This document shows, one piece after another, positions 1 to 7,761 of a stretch of DNA of 13,197 nucleotides. The position numbers were made by a program, and so were the translations under genes. The notes beneath the pieces are model-generated. The model was not told the DNA's origin. It saw nothing but the letters and a program-made list of their open reading frames with translations, and searched no databases. Position 1 is the stretch's first letter; the number at the start of each line of letters is the position of its first letter. Origin of the DNA: Isotricha intestinalis (lineage: Eukaryota; Ciliophora; Litostomatea; Vestibuliferida; Isotrichidae); NCBI GenBank assembly GCA_023807065.1, contig JAJJLU010004420.1, positions 1-13,197 of the forward strand. Reading direction: 5' to 3'.

Positions 1-309
1 ATTATTTAAATTTTCTATTTCTAATTCTTTAACTTTTTTTTCTAATTCTTCTGATATATTTGATGATGAATTATGTTCTTTATAAAAATTTAATAATTCT
101 TCTTGACTTTTATATGATTCATTTATTTGGTTATATTCTATTATTAAATCATTATATTTTCTTTGAAGATCATTGAAATTTTTTTCTTTTTCTTTCATTG
201 TTAAATTCAATGCTTCATTTTCTTGTTCTAAAGTTGCTATTTTTGTATAAATTGCTTCATCTTTTAAATCTAAATCTGTTGACATATTACTCATGTAGTT
301 GTCTCCCAT
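1..309 (-). CDS. Coiled-coil protein, N-terminal part only (runs off left edge)
   Basis: An open frame of 103 codons starts at ATG 309-307 and is still open at base 1, so the C-terminal part lies outside the window. The start is the first Met after an in-frame TGA at 330-328; Met6 and Met9 are possible later starts. After a short Asn/Ser/Asp-rich head (MGDNYMSNMS), residues from about 22 to 103 are rich in Glu, Lys, Leu, Asn and Gln with heptad-like spacing (TLEQENEALN, DLQRKYNDL, ELEKKVKELEIEN), as in a long parallel coiled coil. A Ser-rich break (HNSSSN) near residue 80 may be a hinge. It is divergent from the gene at 1284. I do not recognise the family. Golgin-like, centrosomal or cytoskeletal coiled-coil proteins all fit, and low-complexity heptads cannot separate them. 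The coding call is fairly secure; the function is unknown. Confidence 0.72.
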   Translation of the reverse strand, partial: MGDNYMSNMSTDLDLKDEAIYTKIATLEQENEALNLTMKEKEKNFNDLQRKYNDLIIEYNQINESYKSQEELLNFYKEHNSSSNISEELEKKVKELEIENLNN

Positions 310-1283
310 TTTTACAATTTTTAAATATCAAAAAAAATAAGAATATACATTTTAAATTAATATAAAAAATAAAATTAATTATTTAAAAATTATGAATTGG
401 AATGATTTATAATTAATTTTTATTGTTTCAAAAGGTTTTTTTTTTCTAATTTTTGATAAATTAAAAAATTTTTTTTGTTTCATCATTTTATCATAAATAA
501 CTTTTAAAAAAGACAATAATAAATTAAAAAATCTTTGAAAGATATATAATCCTAAATTATTTTAAATTTCCATTATATATTATTATTATTTTTAATAAAA
601 TGATTGATTATAAATTTAAATTGAATAAATAGAAAAAGATTAAATAAAAATTTCAGAAAAATAATTAAAAAAACATTAATTGAAAAAGAAGAAAAAATGA
701 TAGTCTTTTTAATTCTATTATATAAATTCAAGAATAATATTTTTATTTTGAAAATATTCATATAAAATATTTTTGAAAAAAGTTTTACAATTTTAAACAA
801 ATTTTTGATTTCAAACATTATTCATCAAAAAAAGTGAAATAAATACTTTATTTTTATTATCTTTCAATTTTTTTTATTTTTTAAGGATTAAAACTTTACC
901 TTTTGATAAATTTTGTTAAAGACTAATGACAAGAATTTTCAATGAAATAAATTGGATATTTTTTGTTTAACAAAAATTAAATATATTGAAAAATAATGTA
1001 TAAATAGAATTTATATTTTAAAACTTTTTAATGAACTCTAAATATTAAAAAACCAAAAAAACAAAAAAACTTTATAATTAAAAAAAATATTTTTGAATTC
1101 CAAAATCCATCAAAATAAAAACAAATATAAACTTCAAAAATAAAAAGCATAATATAATCTTAAAAAAAAACAATAAATATAAAAACAATAAAAAACATCA
1201 AAAAAAAATATATTTACTTCCAAATTAAGTCATAATTTTGAATTAAAGACGATATAAATAAGATCAAAATAAAAAAATATAAA
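310..1283. other. Divergent intergenic region, no gene seen
   Basis: This 974-bp stretch separates two genes transcribed away from each other, so it must hold both promoters. It is almost pure A/T with long A and T runs. The only longer open frame (818-573, minus) encodes almost nothing but Phe, Ile, Leu, Lys and Asn and is judged noise. The right third (about 1020-1283, before the beta-helix gene) is strongly A-rich and G-poor on the plus strand, with scattered C. No tRNA, hairpin or clear TATA position stands out, because TATA-like words are everywhere. Confidence 0.6.
1148..1228 (+). promoter_or_regulatory. G-free A/C-rich tract with AAAAACAATAAA repeats upstream of the beta-helix gene
   Basis: From 1148 to 1228 the plus strand has no G at all. 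It contains AAAAACAATAAA twice, 15 bp apart (1166-1177 and 1181-1192), followed by a related AAAAAACATCAAAAA. The tract ends about 55 bp before the ATG at 1284, so it probably lies in the promoter or 5' leader. An A-rich, G-poor sense strand before the start is common in AT-rich eukaryotes; a specific regulatory role is inference. Confidence 0.25.
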
Positions 1284-2675
1284 ATGAAAAAAATCTTATG
1301 TCTTATAGTTTTCATATTTCAAATAAGCTTCCAATCATCAACTTCAAATTCATTCCTCCGTTTTCTCCAACCAGGAGGATCTCCTCCATCAGGAGGAGGA
1401 TCAAGTAGCACGAATACACAAGACTATTCTAACTATCAAGCATCAGAGAAAGTAACTTCGACAGGCACAATTTCATCAGATCTTTCCTCAACAAACTCAA
1501 ATGAAAGTGCCTTATATGTTGGAGATAATTCAAGTGTAACTGCAAGAGTTAATTCTATTTCAATAACAAAATCAGGTGATTATTCTGGTTCTAGTGTCGA
1601 ACCATGTGAATTTTATGGTCTTAATGCTGCAATTTTAGTCAATGGTGCCAAAGCAGAAATAACTGGTACTACAGTGACAACAACTGCAAAAGGAGGAAAT
1701 GCAATTTTTGTCACTAATGATGGTGAAATAACGGTTACTAATTCAAATGTTTCTTCTACTGCAACATCAAGTGCCAGAGGTTTCCATGCTACTTATGGTG
1801 GTAAAATTACAGGAACAAATGTCACAATTTCTACCACAGGTGGATCATGTGCTTCACTTGCTACTGATAGAGGAGAAGGTACAGTTTCTTGTACTAAATG
1901 TACATTATCAACATCAGGTGCAGGTTCACCAGTGATATATTCAACAGGAGATATAACAATAGAAGAATCTACAGGAAATGCACAAGGAGCCCAAATGGTA
2001 GTTGTTGAAGGTAAAAATTCTGCAACAGTAAAATCCTCAACATTACAATGTACAGGAGTAGGAAATAGAAATAATGTAGATAAAGCAGGTATAATGATAT
2101 ATCAATCAGAAAGTGGTGATGCTGATAGTGGTAAGGGATCTTTCACAGCATCTGATTCTACAATGGAGATCATCTCCTCTTCATCAGTATATTCCTCAGC
2201 TCCAATGTTCTTTGTTACAAATACAGAAGCAACAATAACTTTATCGAATGTGATATTTAAATATGGATCAGGAATATTCATAGATATAGAAGGAACAGAT
2301 CAATGGGGTACTTCAGGAAGCAATGGAGGAGTAATAACAATGACAGTAACTGGACAAACTATTGAAGGTGATATTGTTGTTGATGATTATTCAAGTTTGA
2401 GTTTAACTTTAAGTAGTTCTTCTAGTTTTACTGGAAAAATTAATGCTGCTAAATCTAGTGGAACTGTATCTATTACTATTGATGCTTCTTCTAAATTAAC
2501 TCTCACAGGAGATTCTTATGTTACTACATTAACTAATGCTGATTCTAGTGGAAGTAATATTGAAAAAGGTGATTATAGTTTAAATGTTGGTACTATTAGT
2601 AATGATAGTGATAGTAAAGGAAGTTATTTAAAGGGATTTTTTATTGAGTTGATTATTTCAATTTTATTTTTATAA
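1284..2675 (+). CDS. Secreted right-handed beta-helix surface protein of bacterial type
   Basis: The product has 463 residues. Residues 1-17 or so form a signal peptide (MKK then ILCLIVFIFQISF). A Pro/Gly/Ser-rich linker lies near 30-42. Residues about 60-435 are short Ser/Thr/Gly-rich strand repeats typical of a right-handed parallel beta-helix, with blocks such as GLNAAILVNGA, GSPVIYSTGDITI, VVVEGKNSATV, IMIYQSESGDAD, WGTSGSNGGVITM and IVVDDYSSLSLTL. From memory, this order of blocks matches a widespread uncharacterised secreted or adhesin-like family of gut Clostridia and other gut prokaryotes; no search was run. The C-terminus has Asn/Asp/Ser residues at 440-446, then a hydrophobic end (GFFIELIISILFL), which resembles a GPI-anchor signal although Glu455 is unusual there. 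Sample lines are 32-43% G+C against about 17% in the EH-domain gene, and the codons change along the gene. A role in adhesion or glycan contact is inferred; no catalytic residues are visible. Transfer from bacteria is likely. Confidence 0.85.
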   Translation: MKKILCLIVFIFQISFQSSTSNSFLRFLQPGGSPPSGGGSSSTNTQDYSNYQASEKVTSTGTISSDLSSTNSNESALYVGDNSSVTARVNSISITKSGDYSGSSVEPCEFYGLNAAILVNGAKAEITGTTVTTTAKGGNAIFVTNDGEITVTNSNVSSTATSSARGFHATYGGKITGTNVTISTTGGSCASLATDRGEGTVSCTKCTLSTSGAGSPVIYSTGDITIEESTGNAQGAQMVVVEGKNSATVKSSTLQCTGVGNRNNVDKAGIMIYQSESGDADSGKGSFTASDSTMEIISSSSVYSSAPMFFVTNTEATITLSNVIFKYGSGIFIDIEGTDQWGTSGSNGGVITMTVTGQTIEGDIVVDDYSSLSLTLSSSSSFTGKINAAKSSGTVSITIDASSKLTLTGDSYVTTLTNADSSGSNIEKGDYSLNVGTISNDSDSKGSYLKGFFIELIISILFL

Positions 2676-3762
2676 ATTTTAAATTGTTTGTAGATTAGAA
2701 TATTTTCTATATTTGTTATTTTTAAATATAATAGGTATTCAATGTGTCAATTCTTTTCAAAAACTTTTTTTTTATTTTTAAGATAAAATTTTTATTTTAT
2801 TTTTTATGAAAATGTGAAGTATTGAATTATATTAAGATTTCATAACTCAAATCAATAAATTTTATATGTTTAATTATATTAACGTCTATAATTTATTAAT
2901 TTTTTTTCTTTCTAATTTATATAAATTATATCTAAAAAATATCAAAAATTTTAAACCATCTAAATTATTGTTGTTTTATCTCACTATTCCATAATATTTT
3001 ATATTTATTTTCTGTATTTATTTTATTTTTTCCATTCTATTTTATTTTTATTTTTACTCACTTGTTTGGTTTTATTTTAGAGATTTTTTTTATTAATCAA
3101 TTATCAATTATCAATTTAAAATTAATTATTACTCCCTACTTTTTTCAAATAATTTAATATCAACTATATATCGATTGATTATAAAATACACTCTCTTATT
3201 TCAAAATACTGATATAATTTCTTTAACATTTAATGACCCCCTACCCTCTTAAATTTAAACTATAAATTACTTTCTTTAAAAATAATATATTCTCAATAGT
3301 CTGAAAATTATAAATAATTATATCACTTTCCTATTGTAAAAATATAAACTAAAAAATTATCTGAAAAAAAAATAATTTTCTTTCTTCTAAATCTATAATA
3401 TAGAATATAATATACTATCTAAAAAATAATAGAAAAAGCCTATGGACTATAATAAATATAAAAACTTATATGATCAAACTCCTCCTTAATTCCAAATTCA
3501 ATCCATATATTCATCAATAAACTTATTATTATATTATTCATGAAATCTTTTCAATATTTAACTCTTTCTTAATCCTGTTTTTTAACCTATTAATTTCCCC
3601 TCAGATTTATTTGAGTCAAAAATATTATTTCAATAAACAATTATACAAATTTATTTGTTATTTATTGAATGAATTAAAAAAAATTCTTCAAAATTTATAT
3701 ATTATTTTTTCAAAAAATATAAATATTTACTAATTTCTTTTTTTCAATATTTATATTAAAAA
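2676..3762. other. Long intergenic region, strand-skewed, no intact gene
   Basis: This 1,087-bp stretch lies between two plus-strand genes and should contain the 3' end of the beta-helix transcript and the promoter of the EH-domain gene. From about 2940 to 3620 the plus strand is T/C-rich and G-poor, including an unusual C cluster (GACCCCCTACCCTC, 3235-3248). Read on the minus strand, it gives short peptides of ordinary composition (for example GEINRLKNRIKKELNIEKIS at 3600-3541), always broken by stops after at most about 35 codons. This could be a decayed minus-strand gene, but the evidence is weak. No RNA gene was found. Confidence 0.5.
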
Positions 3763-6531
3763 ATGTCAGGAGTAAATTTTGGAATGGGAATGAATTATAT
3801 GAATCAAAATATGAATCAAAATATGATGAACAGAAATGTGAATCAAAATACTATGAATGTGAATAATATGAATAATAATATGAATCAAAATAATATGAAT
3901 TTTAATGTTAATAAACAAAATAATATTAATCCAAATATGATGATGAAGAATATAAATAATCAACAAAATAACATTAATATGAATATGATGCCTCAAAATG
4001 TAAATTCATTAAATAGTCAACAAATGAATACTAATATGTTACCTCAAAATATGCAAAATATAAATAATCCACAAAATAATCAAAATAATATGAATATAAG
4101 ACCATCCAATGTTTTTCAATCACAAATGAATCAAAGTCAAATGCCAAGTATGATTCAAAGTATGTCATCCCAAATATCAAAAATGTCTATTCAAAATAAT
4201 CAAAATTTAAATAATCAAAATATACAAAATAATCAAAATAAACCAGTCAATCAAAAACAAAGATTATTTTTAAAAATGACTAATGAAGAAAGAGGAACTT
4301 TTTCTTCATTATTTCAAATGGCAGATAAAGAAAATAAAGGTAAATTACCTGCAAAAGATGCAGCAGATTTTTTAAAAAAATCTAATTTACCAAAAGAAAT
4401 ATTAAGACAAATTTGGATTATTTCTGCTCAAACTGATTTTAATTTTTTAGAAAGAGATGAATTTTATATTGCTTTAAGATTAGTTGCTCTAGCACAAAAT
4501 AATTTTCCTGTTAATAGTGAATCAATTAGAAATAATAATCCTTTACCTCCCCTTCCTAAATTTGATTTAAAGAAAAAAAATAATATTGAAGATGAATCTT
4601 TATTTGAATTAAATGATAATGATAAAAGTAAATATTTTAGATTTTTTAATCTTAATAAAGAAGGTTCTAATAAAATAAGTTTAATGAAATGTTTTCAAAT
4701 GTGGAAAAGTACTAATATAAGTAAAGATAATATTAAAAAAATCATTAATTTATGTCAACCTTTTAATGATAATAATTATTTAAATTTAAAAGAATTTCAA
4801 GTTTGTACTCATTTAGTTTTTAAAAGTTCAAACAATGAATTACCTTTAAAGTTACCTGAGTGTTTAAGTAAATATTTAAGAGGAGAAGATGTTAAATCAA
4901 AAAGTAATAATGAATTAGATTTAGGAATTAATTTAAATTTAGGTAATAATAATCAGATTAATAACCAAAGTAATACTAATAATAGCCCTATTTTAAATAA
5001 TCAAATGAATAATAATTTAAGATATCAAAATATACCAAATCAAAATTCTCAAATGACTATTTCTTCTACAACTAGTACTCAAGCTACAAATTTAAATAAT
5101 ATGAATTTAATGAACAATAATAATATGATGAATAATAATATGGGAAATAATATAGGTAATATGATGAATACTAATATAAAAACAAATCAAATTGAAATAA
5201 CACAAAATGATTTAGCAAATACAAAAAAAAGTGAGGAAGATATGTTAATTATTAATGGTTTTATATTAGAAATTGAAAAAATTTTAAAAAATTTAGATGA
5301 AACCACTGAAAAAAATCAAAATATGAGACATCAAATATATGAAGTTAAAAATAAAATAAACAATGAAAGAAATAATTTAATGAAAGCTGTTATATTACTT
5401 AATAATAAACATGAAGAATTAGCAAATATTCAAGAAGAATTAACTAAAGCAAAAGGAGAATATTTAGAAGTTGAAAAAGAAAAAAATATAATTCAAATTG
5501 ATTATATGAAAGAAAAAGAGAAATTACAAAAATTAAGATTAGAAAATGAAGAGAAATTAAAAAAAAATGAAGAGATTATGAGACAAAAAGAATTACAACA
5601 AAAAAAGCTTAATGAAAATTTAGGTGACATTAAAATAAATAATACAAAATTAAATAATGAAAATAACTTCAACGAAAGAGGATTTGAAGGAGAAATGGAA
5701 AAAGGAGATGAAAATAATTATAAGGAACAAAATAATATTAATATGAATCTTAACCAATATAATAATAATATGAATTATGAAAATATGAATAATAATAATG
5801 CTCCTTATAGTAATGATAATTTTGAAAATAAAGATACACAAGATGATAAAATAGTTAATCCATATAATATGGATTTAAACAATAATAAATTTGAATCAAA
5901 TAATAATGAGCAATATAACAATCAAATTGAATCAAATAACAATAACAACTTAATGAACAATAATAATAATATGGATTTCAACAATATGAATAAGAATAAT
6001 AATATGGATTTTAATAATAATAATAATTTTGCTTTTAATAATATGAATAATAACGAAATGAAATTTAATAATAATAATAATAATATGGATTTTAATAAAA
6101 TCAATAACAATAATCAATTTAATCAAAATGTTGATTTCCAATTTTCAGATAATAACAACAACATGGGAATGAATTTTAATTTTGGTGGAAATGATAATAA
6201 TAATATAGAAGTAGAAAATCCATATGAAGTAGGAGGAGATGCAAATATAAACAAAGAAACTTTTAATTTTGAATTTGATGATAATAAAGGTCATCATGGT
6301 GAAATGAAACCTCCAAATGATCCTTCAATGGATGTTCTTTCTCCAATTAAAAATGAAATACCTACTTTAAAATCTGTTATTAAAGCTGAAAATAATCAAA
6401 ATCAAATACAAAATCCTTTTGGTGATAATAATTTTAATCAAAACAATTTTAATTTTGATGAATATGGAAATAGTACAAATAATTTCTTCGGGAAAAATTC
6501 TGTTAGAAAAGATGAAGATTGGGATTTTTAA
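3763..6531 (+). CDS. Eps15/Pan1-like EH-domain endocytic scaffold, Asn-rich
   Basis: The product has 922 residues. Residues 1-165 are an Asn/Met/Gln-rich low-complexity head. Residues about 174-246 are a good EH domain: the FLKKSNLPKEILRQIW core, Trp218 of the NPF pocket, and EFYIALRLVALAQ, which is very close to the first EH domain of Eps15. Residues about 286-354 look like a second EH domain (FFNLNKEGSNKISLMKCF, LNLKEFQVCTHLVF), but the pocket Trp is replaced (KKIINL). A coiled coil spans about 490-625, as in Eps15, where it drives oligomerisation. The tail is Asn-rich with NPY at 699 and 819, NPF at 884, and an acidic DEDWDF end. Such proteins organise clathrin-mediated endocytic sites at the plasma membrane by binding NPF-containing adaptors. 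The start is the first ATG, followed by MSGVNFGMG. The next gene begins 120 bp downstream on the same strand. The EH assignment is firm; whether it is closest to Eps15, Ede1 or Pan1 is open. Confidence 0.88.
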   Translation: MSGVNFGMGMNYMNQNMNQNMMNRNVNQNTMNVNNMNNNMNQNNMNFNVNKQNNINPNMMMKNINNQQNNINMNMMPQNVNSLNSQQMNTNMLPQNMQNINNPQNNQNNMNIRPSNVFQSQMNQSQMPSMIQSMSSQISKMSIQNNQNLNNQNIQNNQNKPVNQKQRLFLKMTNEERGTFSSLFQMADKENKGKLPAKDAADFLKKSNLPKEILRQIWIISAQTDFNFLERDEFYIALRLVALAQNNFPVNSESIRNNNPLPPLPKFDLKKKNNIEDESLFELNDNDKSKYFRFFNLNKEGSNKISLMKCFQMWKSTNISKDNIKKIINLCQPFNDNNYLNLKEFQVCTHLVFKSSNNELPLKLPECLSKYLRGEDVKSKSNNELDLGINLNLGNNNQINNQSNTNNSPILNNQMNNNLRYQNIPNQNSQMTISSTTSTQATNLNNMNLMNNNNMMNNNMGNNIGNMMNTNIKTNQIEITQNDLANTKKSEEDMLIINGFILEIEKILKNLDETTEKNQNMRHQIYEVKNKINNERNNLMKAVILLNNKHEELANIQEELTKAKGEYLEVEKEKNIIQIDYMKEKEKLQKLRLENEEKLKKNEEIMRQKELQQKKLNENLGDIKINNTKLNNENNFNERGFEGEMEKGDENNYKEQNNINMNLNQYNNNMNYENMNNNNAPYSNDNFENKDTQDDKIVNPYNMDLNNNKFESNNNEQYNNQIESNNNNNLMNNNNNMDFNNMNKNNNMDFNNNNNFAFNNMNNNEMKFNNNNNNMDFNKINNNNQFNQNVDFQFSDNNNNMGMNFNFGGNDNNNIEVENPYEVGGDANINKETFNFEFDDNKGHHGEMKPPNDPSMDVLSPIKNEIPTLKSVIKAENNQNQIQNPFGDNNFNQNNFNFDEYGNSTNNFFGKNSVRKDEDWDF
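5953..6147 (+). repeat. Degenerate AAT-based tandem repeats encoding NNNMDFNN units
   Basis: Within the EH-domain gene (residues about 731-795), the DNA is a chain of imperfect units made of (AAT)n followed by ATGGATTTT or a variant. They encode repeated Asn-run plus MDF, FAF, MKF, MDF or VDFQF blocks about 10-15 residues long. Similar AAT/CAA/ATG runs encode the MNQN-type repeats at the N-terminus (about 3790-3950). Units differ by substitutions and by the number of AAT triplets and keep the frame, consistent with replication slippage. The Phe-containing units could be weak binding sites, but this is inference. Confidence 0.6.
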
Positions 6532-6651
6532 ATAAAAATAAATAAAAAACAATTATATTTTTGAAAATAAATTTTTCTTAATTTATAAAATTTTTAAATT
6601 AATAAAAATAATTTTAATAATATTTTATAAAAATATAAATAAAAAAAAATA
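6532..6651. other. Short spacer with 3' end signals and promoter of next gene
   Basis: Only 120 bp of almost pure A/T separates the stop of the EH-domain gene from the ATG at 6652. AATAAA-like words follow the stop immediately (from 6532), as expected for polyadenylation, but they are common by chance in this composition. The promoter of the next gene must be compact or lie within the upstream gene. Confidence 0.4.
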
Positions 6652-7761
6652 ATGAACTTTACATCATCAAATATAAAACAAAATAATGTAATTGATGAAC
6701 CAAAACACAGAAGTCGAAATCGTTTAATAAAATCTTCAAGTACATCATCAAATAATTATTCTATTTATGACAAATATATGAATAAACTATCCTTATATAA
6801 ATCAAAATCAAGAAATATAGAAAATAAATTAAGAAAAAATAATTCTTTAACTTCAAAATATCAGTCAAAATTAGGGAATAGCCAAACTTCTTTTAATTTA
6901 TCAAATTTTGAAAGTGATAATAAATTAAATAATAATAATTTTTCAGCTTTCAGTAAAATTATGGAACATTATTTTCAACAAAAAAGTAAAGAAATGTTAA
7001 AAAGAAAACAAAATGTTCCTTTAAGAAAAAATTATTATAAAAATAAAAAAATAGTGGTTGAAATAAATTCTAATAATTCAACATATAATAAAAAAAATGA
7101 CCCTGGAAATAATATAATAAATCAACATTATAACCCATTATCTAAAAAAAAAATTGAAAATAAAAATAACAATTATAGTACTAATAATATAAATAGATTA
7201 AAAACAACAAGAAATAGAAATTTAAGTATGAAAGATATTGAAAATACATCTAATTACTCATCAAAAATTTTAAATTGTACATATGCAAATAAAACAAAAA
7301 CCAAAAAAGATAATATTATTGTAAAAAAAATATTTAAGTCAGATAATAACCAAATAAAAATAAATAAAAAAAAAACTCCAACATCACCATCTTATTTTTC
7401 AAATACAAGTAGAAATTTAAATTCAAATAAAAAAATACTTCAAATAAATAAGAATAATTCTTTGAAAAAAAATGATTCAAATTTATCAGAAATAAGTGCT
7501 TTAGAAAAAAAATATAATATTTTATTTAATTCAAATGATAATAATAATAAAATGTATACTTCAAGAAATACAAATTCAAAAGTAAATTATACTTCATTAA
7601 GTGAAGTTACAAAACCTAATACTTTAAATACAAAAATTGAAAAAAAAGAAGATGAATTAGAAGGACCTGAAAATATTCATTTTTCTTTAGTTGATTTAAT
7701 TCAAAAAGGAAGAAAAAAAATGGAAGAAATTTGTGGAAATTTAAATAAAAATAATAAATGA
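6652..7761 (+). CDS. Basic, mostly disordered protein with conserved-looking C-terminal motif
   Basis: The product has 369 residues and is very rich in Asn, Lys and Ser, with few hydrophobic residues up to about residue 330, so most of it is probably disordered. Ser/Arg-rich pieces (HRSRNRLIKSSSTSS; RNRNLSM near 193) look like possible phosphorylation sites. A less disordered patch lies near 95-120 (FSAFSKIMEHYFQQKSKEML), and residues 283-291 (ISALEKKYN) may be a short helix. The last 37 residues change character: an acidic stretch, then GPENIHFSLVDLIQKGRKKM (338-357), which looks like a conserved short motif ending in an amphipathic helix. I have a vague memory of similar GPE-x-IHF motifs in protist hypothetical proteins but cannot name the family. 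It ends in TGA, with an in-frame TAA two codons later. Nuclear, cytoskeletal or basal-body roles are all possible. Confidence 0.72.
   Translation: MNFTSSNIKQNNVIDEPKHRSRNRLIKSSSTSSNNYSIYDKYMNKLSLYKSKSRNIENKLRKNNSLTSKYQSKLGNSQTSFNLSNFESDNKLNNNNFSAFSKIMEHYFQQKSKEMLKRKQNVPLRKNYYKNKKIVVEINSNNSTYNKKNDPGNNIINQHYNPLSKKKIENKNNNYSTNNINRLKTTRNRNLSMKDIENTSNYSSKILNCTYANKTKTKKDNIIVKKIFKSDNNQIKINKKKTPTSPSYFSNTSRNLNSNKKILQINKNNSLKKNDSNLSEISALEKKYNILFNSNDNNNKMYTSRNTNSKVNYTSLSEVTKPNTLNTKIEKKEDELEGPENIHFSLVDLIQKGRKKMEEICGNLNKNNK

Noticed and set aside
573..818. 81-codon minus-strand open frame
   Set aside because: It encodes almost only Phe, Ile, Leu, Lys and Asn with no domain or pattern. That is what random DNA this AT-rich yields, and it lies in the divergent promoter region.
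1747..1935. 62-codon frame inside the beta-helix gene
   Set aside because: It is the alternate frame of a low-complexity Ser/Thr/Gly-rich gene, giving Leu/Gln/Val-rich sequence with no leader or domain.
3235..3250. C-rich word read as an internal telomere repeat
   Set aside because: Only one copy of a CCCCCTACCC-like word is present, with no tandem repetition, so it is not a telomere or a chromosome junction.
5650..6141. Several minus-strand frames within the EH-domain gene
   Set aside because: They are complements of AAT repeats (Ile/Leu/His runs) and owe their openness to the repeat, not to selection.
3763..6531. Ciliate-type code with TAA/TAG as Gln
   Set aside because: The gene has very many Gln codons, all CAA or CAG and none TAA or TAG, and TAA closes the frame right after the acidic tail.
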